Below, one piece after another: positions 1 through 15,343 of a stretch of 64,000 bases of DNA. Each line of letters begins with the position of its first letter. The first letter of the stretch is position 1. The notes under the pieces were generated by a model. It ran no database searches. It saw nothing but the letters and a program-made list of their open reading frames with translations, and was not told where the DNA came from. A program made the position numbers and the translations under genes. The stretch comes from Thalassotalea ponticola (GTDB taxonomy: Bacteria; Pseudomonadota; Gammaproteobacteria; Enterobacterales; Alteromonadaceae): positions 2,852,001-2,916,000 of the forward strand of contig NZ_CP166871.1 in assembly GCF_041379045.1 (NCBI RefSeq). Direction: 5' to 3'.

Positions 1-717
1 GAGATCGTGGTTCGCGCTATTTTCGACTGCGATATTCCTATCGTCAGTGCTGTAGGGCATGAAGTTGATACCTGTTTGTCCGATTTTGTCGCAGACATGC
101 GTGCGCCAACACCGTCGGCGGCTGCTGAATTACTGTCTAATGACAAAGCTGTTCAAATTCGCCAGTTTCAAACCTTAACACAACAAGCGCAATTGCGCTT
201 TGAGTCAACATTGCACCGTTTGAGACACGCACTGCATCAGTACCAACATCGTTTGTCTCGTTTAAATCCTATTGCGCAACTGAGATTGCAACAGCAACAC
301 GCAGATGAACTCAGGGGTCGTCTGCTGCAAAGCTTAAAAGATAAGTACCAATACCAACAACATGTATTAACTTTAGTTGCTCAACGGCTGCAACATGCTT
401 CTCCAGCTAGAAACATGGCATCCGCTAGGGTTAAACAAGTTGACTTAACTCATGCTTTAAAGTCGGCTATGTTGCGACACCAAGACAGTAAGCATATGCG
501 CTTATCAATGTTAGCGCAAAACCTGAACGTGGTAAGCCCGTTGGCAACCATCGCTCGCGGTTACAGCATAGCACGCGATGCAAGCGGTAAAATTATACGT
601 CGAGTTGATGAGGTGACGATGGGTGATGTCATTAGCGTCCAAGTTAGTGATGGCGAACTCAAAGCACAGATCTGTGACAAATCAAATGGCCACTCTCAAT
701 TAGCAAGTCGAACTTAG
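1..717 (+). CDS. xseA: Exodeoxyribonuclease VII large subunit, C-terminal part
   Basis: The reading frame is open from the first base, so the gene starts upstream of the window. The visible 238 residues begin just before the segment [18 protein letters not shown] and the [11 protein letters not shown] motif, which are typical of XseA. A long helical, Gln- and Leu-rich coiled-coil region follows, then the C-terminal motif with [13 protein letters not shown]. XseA pairs with the small subunit XseB to form a cytoplasmic exonuclease that degrades single-stranded DNA to short oligonucleotides. The end looks intact. The coiled coil is the part that binds XseB copies in the known enzyme. A GTG at position 7 is internal and not the true start. 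Confidence 0.95.
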   Translation, partial: EIVVRAIFDCDIPIVSAVGHEVDTCLSDFVADMRAPTPSAAAELLSNDKAVQIRQFQTLTQQAQLRFESTLHRLRHALHQYQHRLSRLNPIAQLRLQQQHADELRGRLLQSLKDKYQYQQHVLTLVAQRLQHASPARNMASARVKQVDLTHALKSAMLRHQDSKHMRLSMLAQNLNVVSPLATIARGYSIARDASGKIIRRVDEVTMGDVISVQVSDGELKAQICDKSNGHSQLASRT

Positions 718-752
718 TAAAGCTCAACCTCGGCGATAATAACTATAAAGAT

Positions 753-801
753 GTCACTGTGTCGGTCTACACTATATTGTAGACCCTAATAAAACAGTGA
801 C
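753..801. repeat. Nested perfect inverted repeats before the phosphoesterase gene
   Basis: An inner pair GGTCTACA / TGTAGACC (764-771 and 778-785) sits inside an outer pair GTCACTGT / ACAGTGAC (753-760 and 794-801). Both pairs are perfect. The structure ends five bases before the ATG at 807, so in RNA it would occupy the ribosome-binding region. It could be the xseA terminator, although no T tract follows, or an operator or translational control hairpin. Confidence 0.7.
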
Positions 802-806
802 AGACT

Positions 807-1811
807 ATGACCCATTCCCGATTCTCCTGCTTAGTGTTGTGCGTTTCCTTGCTTAGCTGCGACTCCGACGAGGACGACAACCTCAACAATGGCACCACCA
901 GAGCAGATCGTGATGGTCTGTGCCAACCAAATAGTTTGGAATTCAACGCCGATATATTCAACCAGCCAGGCGTGCACATGTTGATTGTTGGCGACACAGG
1001 GGTGGGCTCGAAACAACAACGGCAAGTCGCTCATATGATTGAGCATTACCACATCAATCATCCTCTGGATGCTATTATACATACCGGAGATATTTTTTAT
1101 CCCGATGGTATCAACAGTGCCGACGATCTAATCGCAACCACTCACTTCTCTGACATTTACCTCAATAGTGCCTATAACGATGTGCCATGGTATTTGGTCG
1201 CAGGCAACCATGACCATGATGGTAATATCAACGCTTTGATTACCTTCTTTAATCGCTATTCCAGCTTATCGTTTCCATCACTATACTATGCAACACAAAT
1301 CAATAAAGGTAATATTAGCGTTAATATAGTTGCAGTCGATACTGACCCGATAAAAAAAGGTACTGTGCAAGCTGAGCAACTAGGGTGGTTGCAACAAACT
1401 CTTGCCGAGCGTCAAAGTGACGATGCGATAACGATTGCTGTGGGTCATCACCCTATTTTTTCAAACGGGGAACAAGGCAACACTGCGGCATTACAAGGAA
1501 CCTTTTACGCCTTACTACAGCACTACCAAGTAATGTTTTACCTTGCAGGGCACGAACACAACCTTGAATATATCGTTAAAGATGAATTACCACAGTTTAT
1601 TATCAGCGGTGCAGCAGGTGCTCCGCTAAGAGATATTGAGTGTGGTACAGATAGTAGGTTTGCATTGTCAAAGGCTGGCGGATTTGCCTTATATGTGCAG
1701 CCAACACTGGCTTGGTTGATTCCATTAACCGAAACTTTGCCCAATATTATGTTCAGAATCCCTATTAACCGACCTGTATCGTCGAGTAGGGTTATTAAAA
1801 TACATAAGTAA
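807..1811 (+). CDS. Lipoprotein metallophosphoesterase (purple acid phosphatase-like)
   Basis: This 334-residue protein carries the calcineurin-like metallophosphoesterase motifs in order: GDTG (Asp63), GDIF (Asp95), GNHDHD (Asn134-His135), GHHP (His214-His215) and GHEHN (His249 and His251). These should bind a two-metal centre that hydrolyses phosphoester bonds. The N-terminus is a lipoprotein signal ending in LLSC, and Asp follows the cysteine. In E. coli that residue favours retention in the inner membrane. Overall it resembles the purple acid phosphatase/tartrate-resistant type. The substrate is unknown. The gene converges on the next one and overlaps its end by 17 bases. It is preceded by nested inverted repeats and has only a weak ribosome binding site. 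Confidence 0.8.
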   Translation: MTHSRFSCLVLCVSLLSCDSDEDDNLNNGTTRADRDGLCQPNSLEFNADIFNQPGVHMLIVGDTGVGSKQQRQVAHMIEHYHINHPLDAIIHTGDIFYPDGINSADDLIATTHFSDIYLNSAYNDVPWYLVAGNHDHDGNINALITFFNRYSSLSFPSLYYATQINKGNISVNIVAVDTDPIKKGTVQAEQLGWLQQTLAERQSDDAITIAVGHHPIFSNGEQGNTAALQGTFYALLQHYQVMFYLAGHEHNLEYIVKDELPQFIISGAAGAPLRDIECGTDSRFALSKAGGFALYVQPTLAWLIPLTETLPNIMFRIPINRPVSSSRVIKIHK

Positions 1812-2412
1812 TCGTTACCTGATAACGATTAGCATCGTGCTCTAACTGCCGGTCATACGCCAACTCCGTTAGCACTTCAAATCGCCATAAGCGACTCAAA
1901 TGATGCTGATAATATAAGGCTAAATCATATCTAGGGTTATCAAACAATTGGTAATGACGCAACCTCGTTCCAATATCATGGTCATTAACAATGGTATGCT
2001 GCAGATCCAGTCCGACTAAATAAGAAAAGTCATGTTCATTGTTGGAAAATGTATCGGAGTTAAATTCACGCTGTACATGGTGCCCGCCTAGCGTCAAAGT
2101 CAACAGAAGAGGCTTAACAAAAGCAAGTTGATAACTTCCGCCCCAGACTTGTCGCATGATTGTAAATTCACTTTGATCGAATTGCTCTTGCAAGAATTCA
2201 AATTCGACAACAACATGCCATTGCTTGGTTAATTGATATTTACCAGCGAGGTGCACACCGTCAAAATCTACGCCTTGATTCAACGGCATATATCGATGCA
2301 AACCTAACCCCACTTCTGCTGCGTGCGCATTTGAGTGGCAGATCACTAAAATGAGTAACACTGGGTTAAAAATTTGCTTTAGTTGTAGGACTAGAAAATT
2401 AAATATGGACAC
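1795..2412 (-). CDS. Small outer-membrane beta-barrel-like protein
   Basis: I do not recognise a named family. The 205-residue product starts with a hydrophobic segment that ends in SNAHA, a likely signal peptidase site. Alternating polar and hydrophobic strands follow, rich in aromatic residues, His and Gln, and the protein ends in TYVF. A C-terminal aromatic strand ending in Phe is the usual outer-membrane insertion signal, so I infer an 8- to 10-stranded barrel. The first 14 residues are polar and hydrophobic mixed, so the true start may be slightly downstream. It stands alone between a convergent phosphoesterase gene and a co-directional methyltransferase gene. Confidence 0.55.
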   Translation of the reverse strand: MSIFNFLVLQLKQIFNPVLLILVICHSNAHAAEVGLGLHRYMPLNQGVDFDGVHLAGKYQLTKQWHVVVEFEFLQEQFDQSEFTIMRQVWGGSYQLAFVKPLLLTLTLGGHHVQREFNSDTFSNNEHDFSYLVGLDLQHTIVNDHDIGTRLRHYQLFDNPRYDLALYYQHHLSRLWRFEVLTELAYDRQLEHDANRYQVTITYVF

Positions 2413-2493
2413 TAAAACCCCAAATATGTGAACAAATACCTTATTAAGTGTAATAGCAATAAGTTATTGTGCATGACAAGAAAAAGAAAAGCG

Positions 2494-2958
2494 CTACAAC
2501 CACCGTCTAACACGCTGACAATAAGCTTGATACGCTTGGCCAAATTTGTCCTGCAGCCACAGCTCTTCTGGCACAATCTGAAAACGATTCAGATAAATTA
2601 CAAACAAGGGGGTAATAACCAACAACGCCCATGTATTGAGCCACACGCCAAAGGCGAGAATAAATAATACAAAGCCAACATACATTGGGTTTCGAGATAG
2701 TTTGTAAACCCCTTCTGTCACTAGGTGTACACTAGATTCAGGATGTCTCGGATCTACCGTAGTTTGCTGCCACCGAAACTGAATCACCGCAGAACCAACA
2801 AAAAAAATAGCAAGAACCGATAAACCTGCCGAGATCCATCCAAGAAAGACACTATTATCGTCACCCACAATCGCCCACTGGGGCAGCAGCCACAATATTA
2901 CAAGTGTTATGGACAATAAAATTAACGGCGGAATTCTTAACGCTAAGCTTGAGTGCAT
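2494..2958 (-). CDS. Isoprenylcysteine carboxyl methyltransferase-family membrane protein
   Basis: A 154-residue integral membrane protein with about four hydrophobic segments. It carries the family signature GVYKLSRNPMYVGFVL in its second half and a conserved E-E pair near the C-terminus (IVPEELWLQDKFG). The family (ICMT/phospholipid methyltransferase) uses S-adenosylmethionine to methylate small or lipid substrates, but bacterial members mostly have no known substrate. I chose the ATG at 2958 because GGAGGTGATC lies directly before it. A longer frame to 3033 would add 25 residues that look unlike the family. Confidence 0.75.
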   Translation of the reverse strand: MHSSLALRIPPLILLSITLVILWLLPQWAIVGDDNSVFLGWISAGLSVLAIFFVGSAVIQFRWQQTTVDPRHPESSVHLVTEGVYKLSRNPMYVGFVLFILAFGVWLNTWALLVITPLFVIYLNRFQIVPEELWLQDKFGQAYQAYCQRVRRWL

Positions 2959-3058
2959 GATCACCTCCAGTTGCAATTGCAGAAATATTTCTACTTTTCC
3001 CAAGACAATGATACACTTTTTCTTATTAAGCAATAATACGTTGAAACCTTAACTACTT

Positions 3059-3550
3059 ATGCGCCATACATTCCCTAGGGCCGGCTTTATGCGCCGCTTA
3101 GGCTCCTATATCTATGACTTCCTAATGGCCATTGCTATTTATATGCTTGCAGGCTTTATTTCATTTGCATGTTTTGGCTATTTATTCGATCAACAGTTTA
3201 TCGCTAACCAAGGGCACCAACACGCCATCGATTTATTGCGCTCATCTTTGCTATTAACCGGTGTTAATGAACTTTGGAAAATATTTTGGGTGTGTTTCTT
3301 TTTTATTTATTTTTGGTGTAAAAGCGGGCAGACCATTGGCATGAGAGCGTGGCGATTACTGTTACAAAACCAAGATGGCACTGAGATCACACTTCCGACC
3401 GCCTGTAAACGACTACTGTTTACCTTGCTGGGCTTAGGTAATCTAAGGGTATTATTTGATCGACGTCACAAACTCAGTCTGCAAGACAAGTTAACCAATA
3501 CCGAGGTCGTGGTTTTATCGGTTGCTGCGAATCGAGCGGCAATGGGCTAA
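3059..3550 (+). CDS. RDD family membrane protein
   Basis: A 163-residue protein with the RDD-domain layout. It has an early Arg and Asp in the first membrane helix (RRLGSYIYDFLMA), a second long helix pair, and the conserved SGQTIGMRAWRL motif after the middle helices. RDD proteins are small inner-membrane proteins, and some have been linked to ion transport. No substrate can be read from the sequence. A second in-frame ATG (MRRLGSY) 30 bases later is an equally possible start. It is divergent from the methyltransferase gene, and a repeat-filled gap follows it. Confidence 0.8.
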   Translation: MRHTFPRAGFMRRLGSYIYDFLMAIAIYMLAGFISFACFGYLFDQQFIANQGHQHAIDLLRSSLLLTGVNELWKIFWVCFFFIYFWCKSGQTIGMRAWRLLLQNQDGTEITLPTACKRLLFTLLGLGNLRVLFDRRHKLSLQDKLTNTEVVVLSVAANRAAMG

Positions 3551-3992
3551 ATAATATCATTAATCTACAAACCCAAAAACGCGATTCTGGAATTGCGCAG
3601 CGATGTCCGGGGCCTCCTTGAGCGCGTAGAGATTTCTTTATACGCACACTCACTTTTGTAGAAACAACTAAACGTCATCCCGGAATCGCAGAGCGATATT
3701 AGGGATGTCGTTGAGCATGCAGAGGCTTCGTTAAACGCACTCTTTTCTGGCCGGAGGTCCCAGCCAAAAACATGCTGGGATGACGTACACGGATGTACTA
3801 ATGCCGCGGGTGCATGGATGCGCAGGAGCGGTGACGTACACGGATGTACTAAAGCCGCGGGTGCATGGATGCGCAGGAGCGGCGACGGCGATACCTTTCT
3901 AGAAACGACTCAACGTCATCCTGGAATCGCAGAGCGATGTCCGGGACCTCCTTGAGCGCGCAGAGGCTTAGAAAAATTTAATCTACACAAAG
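3551..3992. repeat. Intergenic repeat block (GTCATCC-type units)
   Basis: No gene is visible here. Three related units occur near 3581-3652, 3655-3741 and 3898-3970. Each contains a version of GGAATCGCAGAGCGATGTCC followed by CTTGAGC and CAGAGGCTT. Two of them begin with GTAGAAAC or CTAGAAAC and ACGTCATCC. A reverse-oriented GGGATGACGT end at 3777-3786 pairs with ACGTCATCCC at 3672-3681. The block resembles the palindromic intergenic repeats that many marine gammaproteobacteria carry. Confidence 0.7.
3781..3882. repeat. Two tandem copies of a 51-base unit with mini-hairpins
   Basis: The unit at 3781-3831 is repeated at 3832-3882 with very few changes (for example TAATGCC against TAAAGCC). 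Each copy holds GTACA-CGGA-TGTAC, a hairpin with a four-base loop, and then a larger stem CCGC...GCGG capped by GTGCA-TGGA-TGCGC. The same hairpin type occurs inside the neighbouring rRNA operon spacers. Confidence 0.85.
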
Positions 3993-4021
3993 AAAAAAAC
4001 CCGTCACAAGGACGGGTTTTT
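3993..4021 (-). terminator. rRNA operon terminator
   Basis: Read on the minus strand, the stem AAACCCGTC / GACGGGTTT has a five-base loop and is followed by a run of T. It lies directly downstream of the 5S gene, as expected for a Rho-independent terminator of the rrn operon. Confidence 0.85.
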
Positions 4022-4030
4022 CTTAATTGG

Positions 4031-4149
4031 AAGCCTGGCGATGACCTACTCTCACATGGGAACTCCCACACTACCATCGGCGCTACTTCGTTTCACTTCT
4101 GAGTTCGGCATGGGTTCAGGTGGTTCCAAAGTGCTATTGTCGCCAGACA
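4031..4149 (-). rRNA. rrf: 5S ribosomal RNA
   Basis: On the minus strand the sequence begins with TGTCTGGCG and ends with its complement CGCCAGGCTT. The conserved internal segments CCATGCCGAACTCAGAAGTG and CGCCGATGGTAGTGTGGGA lie between them. The length of about 118 bases is normal. The ends are set by pairing of the terminal helix and may be off by one or two bases. It is the third gene of the operon, after 16S and 23S. Confidence 0.95.
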
Positions 4150-4313
4150 AAAAACTTTTATACATGGATGTATTTATGTCGCGATGCCATGGATGGCTTG
4201 GAGCGACGTCTCCACGTATTTAATAATCTGGAAAGCGATATTTACTCAATTCTTAATCATGCGTGATGATTATCAGACCATACACACCAGAGTAAAACCT
4301 CTTGGGTGTTGTA
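4150..4313 (-). other. 23S-5S spacer with paired mini-hairpins
   Basis: The spacer holds ATACA-TGGA-TGTAT (4160-4173) and then GTCGC...GCGAC enclosing GCCA-TGGA-TGGC (4179-4206). No tRNA is present. The same two-hairpin design occurs in the leader and in the repeat block downstream of the operon, and two related hairpins lie in the 16S-23S spacer. Confidence 0.75.
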
Positions 4314-7197
<2,884 letters not shown>

Positions 7198-7670
7198 ATA
7201 CAACCCCAAAAAGTCTTGCTTGTCTTTTGCGTTATTAGCTGCGTTACGCTTGATGTTCGTTGGTCATTACCCGAAGGTAACTCCCTGCCTCACATCATCG
7301 CAAGCCTTGCTACTAAAGCAAAATCTGTGCAATACAGTTGCTGAGTAATTTGGTGACAAAACCAAATTCAAATGTATGTCTGACATTTTCACGCATTCAT
7401 TAAGAATGTTCCAAACAAGGATGTTTGGATGTCGAATTGTACACGGATGTACTTAATTCGACCCTTGAGTATTGATTTTTTTAAAAATCATGAAGAATTT
7501 CTTCTTCGTTGGTATTTATATCTTATGTAACACCGTGCGACACGTTGTTACCAATATAAACACCGGGTTTAATATCAGCTTTCCAAATTGTTAAAGAGCA
7601 TCATGCAATTGCATGCGAATGTTATCATTCAATTTGTGTGAACACTCAAAAGACAGTGTTTTACTTAAGG
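7198..7670 (-). other. 16S-23S internal transcribed spacer without tRNA
   Basis: About 470 bases separate 16S and 23S. I looked for the T-loop and acceptor motifs of tRNA-Ile, tRNA-Ala and tRNA-Glu in the transcribed orientation and found none. The spacer holds a boxA site near the 16S end and two mini-hairpins: CCAAACA-AGGA-TGTTTGG (7411-7428) and CGAATT + GTACA-CGGA-TGTAC + AATTCG (7433-7460). Confidence 0.75.
7589..7600 (-). promoter_or_regulatory. boxA antitermination site in the 16S-23S spacer
   Basis: The minus strand reads TGCTCTTTAACA, identical to the classical rrn boxA core. It is expected to load NusB-NusE (S10) onto RNA polymerase and prevent Rho termination in the operon. Confidence 0.9.
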
Positions 7671-9210
<1,540 letters not shown>

Positions 9211-9339
9211 AAAATTTAATCTACTCAATGAATTCTGTTGCATTTGACATATGTCGTTTGCATGAACCTCATTAAGATTTTGAATAGTGGTAAAACTACG
9301 TATCTTATGAATGCTCACACAAATTGCATGATAACTATT

Positions 9340-9351
9340 TGTTAAAGATCA
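9340..9351 (-). promoter_or_regulatory. boxA-like site in the rRNA leader
   Basis: The minus strand reads TGATCTTTAACA, one base from the spacer boxA. It lies in the transcribed leader between the promoters and 16S, the usual place for the first antitermination site. Confidence 0.8.
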
Positions 9352-9417
9352 GTACAAGGATGTACCGACATCGAAACGGCTCATGGATGAACGCTTTATT
9401 TCGATGCGAGATTAGAC
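9352..9417 (-). other. Leader hairpins of the rRNA operon
   Basis: GTACA-AGGA-TGTAC (9352-9365) is followed by an 8-bp stem CATCGAAA / TTTCGATG that encloses TCA-TGGA-TGA (9381-9390). This is the same short-plus-long hairpin pair that is found in the 23S-5S spacer. Confidence 0.75.
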
Positions 9418-9471
9418 GCACTCGCTAACCTTCTTCGTGTCGCTGCAGGTCTTGCCCGAAGCGAGATGCGC

Positions 9472-9499
9472 ATTCTACGCATCTGAGTTTTGATGTCAA
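9472..9499 (-). promoter_or_regulatory. rRNA promoter proximal to 16S (P2)
   Basis: On the minus strand there is a -35 TTGACA (9499-9494), a 16-base spacer and a -10 TAGAAT (9477-9472), followed by a GC-rich discriminator GCGCATC. An A/T-rich tract upstream of the -35 looks like an UP element. A GC discriminator is the usual signature of ppGpp-controlled rRNA promoters. Confidence 0.85.
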
Positions 9500-9667
9500 C
9501 CGCTTTTTAAAAGTTTTTTGAAAAACATTTTTAAGCGCTTTGTTGACCGTTAAGCTCAATATTATCTGACTTAACTTATCAAAACCGACCTTATCTCAAT
9601 TTGACTCGGTCTAGTAGGTATTTCCTACTGTTTACCCCGTTGGCCTGTGCCGTTGAAGTGGATGCGC

Positions 9668-9695
9668 ATTTTAGGGATTTTTGCGATGGGGTCAA
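9668..9695 (-). promoter_or_regulatory. rRNA promoter distal to 16S (P1)
   Basis: On the minus strand there is a -35 TTGACC (9695-9690), a 16-base spacer and a -10 TAAAAT (9673-9668), followed by the same GCGCATC discriminator as the proximal promoter. An A-rich tract upstream is a likely UP element. The spacing and discriminator match the proximal promoter, so this is a tandem P1/P2 arrangement about 196 bases apart. Confidence 0.8.
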
Positions 9696-9699
9696 CTGT

Positions 9700-9952
9700 T
9701 TTTTTGCAAAAATCTTATAAAAACCGCTTAACAGCGCAAATATTAGCCAACACACACATCAACTTACATAAAATCAACAAAACAAAGGTAAGCAGTTAAC
9801 AATCGAGCCGCGCGAGGGAACTTTTTACTGGCTCTGTGTTCCTACTTTTTATACTACCTTGGTTGTTATGCTGGTAGTTTCTACAAATAACTGTCGTAGT
9901 TAAGGTCTTATGACCAACACATATGTGTTCATTAATATATTATGAGGCTCTC
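9700..9952. other. Gene-free region between the rRNA promoters and the next gene
   Basis: This is A/T-rich sequence upstream of the distal rRNA promoter that may hold Fis or UP-element contacts. I see no gene and no clear promoter for the plus-strand gene that follows. Confidence 0.5.
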
Positions 9953-10723
9953 ATGCATGTTAAAACTTCAATAATAACTAATAACAACTTATGTCGGAGT
10001 TTCGCCTTAGTGATTATGTGTCTAATTAGTGGGTCTTTGGCGGCGTCACCTAGCCAAGATCAAATGATATCAGCGCTGATGAACCAATCGATTGAAAAGA
10101 AAATATCGGTTAGCAGAACAATCAGTAGCTTGTTAAATCGCTATCCTGAATTAAGCGATAAAATTTTATCGCTAGCAATCAGTAATTACCCTAACAAATA
10201 TCGCCAAATTATTCGCGGAGCCCTAAGAAGTGATCCAAATTACGCCGACGAAATTATTGCTCTCGCTATTAATCACCAAGTTGCAACCATAACCGATATC
10301 GTTAAAACAGCAATAAAAGCTGAACCGGCTTATGCCGATGAAATAGTCATTAATGCGGCAAGTGCTGAATTAACAAAGAAACAAGAAATTTTGAAGGAAG
10401 CGTTAAAAACGATGCCTTCAATGTCTAATTCCATACTGCACCGAATGCTCAACGAGTACCCCTCAGAATTTGATCAAACCCTGCACAATACCTTTGCAAC
10501 ACTGCCCAGACGAGTGCGCTCTTTACTCGATTATTTATTTGTTAATTTTCCACAGCAGCAAACGCAGATTATGGCTGTAGCGATACAATCGACCCAACCG
10601 GAACAGATTAACACTATCGTAAAATCTGCAATGGCGGCAGGAATTGATGAGAAAACAATTATTGATACAGCAATAGCTGCTGGTGTCAAAGAAGAGCAAT
10701 TAACAGTACAAAGTCGCTCGTGA
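9953..10723 (+). CDS. Secreted helical-repeat protein (six 30-residue repeats)
   Basis: I do not recognise a named family. The 256-residue product has a signal peptide ending near GSLAASP. From residue 65 it consists of six back-to-back units of exactly 30 residues: 65-94, 95-124, 125-154, 155-184, 185-214 and 215-244. Each unit begins with or near Pro and carries a D-E/K-I-I/L pattern and then a second helix, for example PNYADEIIALAIN and PAYADEIVINAAS. Two helices per unit suggest an alpha-solenoid, often used for protein binding, in the periplasm. The ATG at 9953 was chosen because GAGG lies six bases upstream and the signal peptide follows directly. The frame also opens at 9923. A bidirectional terminator follows. 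Confidence 0.7.
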   Translation: MHVKTSIITNNNLCRSFALVIMCLISGSLAASPSQDQMISALMNQSIEKKISVSRTISSLLNRYPELSDKILSLAISNYPNKYRQIIRGALRSDPNYADEIIALAINHQVATITDIVKTAIKAEPAYADEIVINAASAELTKKQEILKEALKTMPSMSNSILHRMLNEYPSEFDQTLHNTFATLPRRVRSLLDYLFVNFPQQQTQIMAVAIQSTQPEQINTIVKSAMAAGIDEKTIIDTAIAAGVKEEQLTVQSRS

Positions 10724-10730
10724 CAAAAGG

Positions 10731-10757
10731 AAAACTAGGGTCTCAGCCCTAGTTTTT
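10731..10757. terminator. Bidirectional terminator
   Basis: AAAACTAGGG and CCCTAGTTTT flank a five-base loop, with A and T runs on either side. The hairpin serves the repeat-protein gene on the plus strand and fadA on the minus strand. Confidence 0.85.
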
Positions 10758-10774
10758 CTTATAACGGCTAGCAA

Positions 10775-14124
<3,350 letters not shown>

Positions 14125-14292
14125 GCCTGTCTCCTTTTGGGTTAAGGATTATCGTTATCTTGTTGTCTTTGGGTGTTATTGGGCATTGCTTTAACTAGCC
14201 AATAACACTAAAAATCTTGTTGTTTTACAAAGCTGAATAGTAATCTTAGCGCAAAGAGTGTGCCTTGTCTTACGCATCAAATCAATACTTTT

Positions 14293-14334
14293 TTAAACGA
14301 CTGTTTTAATTTTGTGTTTAAAATATCACAAAAT
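14293..14334. promoter_or_regulatory. Candidate operators upstream of fadBA
   Basis: TTAAAC-GACT-GTTTTA (14293-14308) fits the AAAC-N-GTTT pattern reported for PsrA-type fatty-acid regulators. Next to it is a perfect inverted repeat ATTTTGTG-N10-CACAAAAT (14309-14334). The spacing rules out a normal CRP site (which needs eight bases between TGTG and CACA). Both lie about 170-210 bases upstream of the fadB start and could serve fadBA. The rest of 14125-14390 holds nothing else that I recognise. Confidence 0.4.
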
Positions 14335-14390
14335 ATTTTAGTCTAAGGGCAGTTGCAACATATCACAGTGATTGCCTTTTTATGGGCAAA

Positions 14391-14415
14391 AAAAAGCCCG
14401 TATAAACGGGCTTTT
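14391..14415 (-). terminator. Terminator of ppa
   Basis: AAAAGCCCG / CGGGCTTTT form a stem with a short loop, followed on the minus strand by a run of T. It sits 24 bases after the ppa stop codon. Confidence 0.9.
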
Positions 14416-14438
14416 ACAAGTCTTTAGACAATATTTGC

Positions 14439-14987
14439 TTAGAATGCAGGCTTGTCTTCTGCTTCGTTGTAGCGAGTTACGCTTGCAGTGATTTCATCTT
14501 TTGCAGCTTGGGCGTTGTCCCAACCTTCAATTTTTACCCACTTGTTTGGTTCTAGATCTTTGTAACGCTCAAAGAAGTGAGAGATTTGGTTTAATAAAAG
14601 CTCTGGCATTTCAGATGCTTCGTTAATACCGCGGTAGATTGTTGATAATTTGTCTACTGGAACGGCCAATACTTTTGCGTCTTCACCCGACTCATCGGTC
14701 ATTTTTAGAACGCCAATTGGACGACAACGAATAACTGCACCCGGCATTAATGGGAATGGAGTTGGTACTAAAACGTCAACTGGGTCACCATCTTCTGATA
14801 AAGTGTGAGGCACATAACCATAGTTGGTTGGATAGTGCATACAAGTTGACATAAAGCGATCAACAAAAATTGCGCCCGAATCTTTATCAACTTCGTATTT
14901 TACCGGATCAGCGTGAGCTGGGATTTCGATGATTACGTTAATTTCCTCTGGCAGGTTTTTACCTGCAGGTACGTTATTTAAGCTCAT
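14439..14987 (-). CDS. ppa: Soluble inorganic pyrophosphatase (family I)
   Basis: The 182-residue protein has the family I signature [10 protein letters not shown] with the metal-binding Asp residues at 66, 68 and 71. It also has the N-terminal [17 protein letters not shown] and the KYEVDKDSG segment that carry the catalytic Lys and Glu residues. It hydrolyses cytoplasmic pyrophosphate to two phosphates and so pulls biosynthetic reactions forward. I chose ATG 14987. A TTG four codons upstream keeps the frame open, but GGGG lies at the right distance from the ATG. It is divergent from the membrane pyrophosphatase gene, with about 360 bases between them. Confidence 0.96.
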   Translation of the reverse strand: MSLNNVPAGKNLPEEINVIIEIPAHADPVKYEVDKDSGAIFVDRFMSTCMHYPTNYGYVPHTLSEDGDPVDVLVPTPFPLMPGAVIRCRPIGVLKMTDESGEDAKVLAVPVDKLSTIYRGINEASEMPELLLNQISHFFERYKDLEPNKWVKIEGWDNAQAAKDEITASVTRYNEAEDKPAF

Positions 14988-15343
14988 GGTTTTCCCCAAT
15001 GGAATCTATAAAAAAATTAAGGCGCTATTATAACCAGTTAATTTTTAAATACATCTGTTTTTGCTATAAAAGTGCGTAATATCTGGGCAAACTTTAGCCG
15101 ATAAAGCGATATTTTCCCAAAAAAAATACAAATCCCCGACGAGCAATTTTCACTCACCAACTATACATTTTTTAATTATGCGACTAATGTATTAGTAACA
15201 CTTTAATATTTAAAGATTTTTATAAAAGACACTCGCAAAAATTAAGCCGTATATTGCGGGGTGAGTGGGCATGCTTACCACATAAGCCATAAAAACCTGT
15301 TTGCAGTTAGGTTTTGCCTGATAACAACAATAATGGGACTACT
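14988..15343. other. Divergent intergenic region between ppa and hppA
   Basis: About 355 bases of A/T-rich sequence must hold the promoters of both pyrophosphatase genes. I could not assign a convincing -10/-35 pair or operator. Confidence 0.5.

Noticed and set aside
14309..14334. CRP site upstream of fadBA
   Set aside because: TGTG and CACA are ten bases apart instead of eight, so the geometry does not fit CRP.
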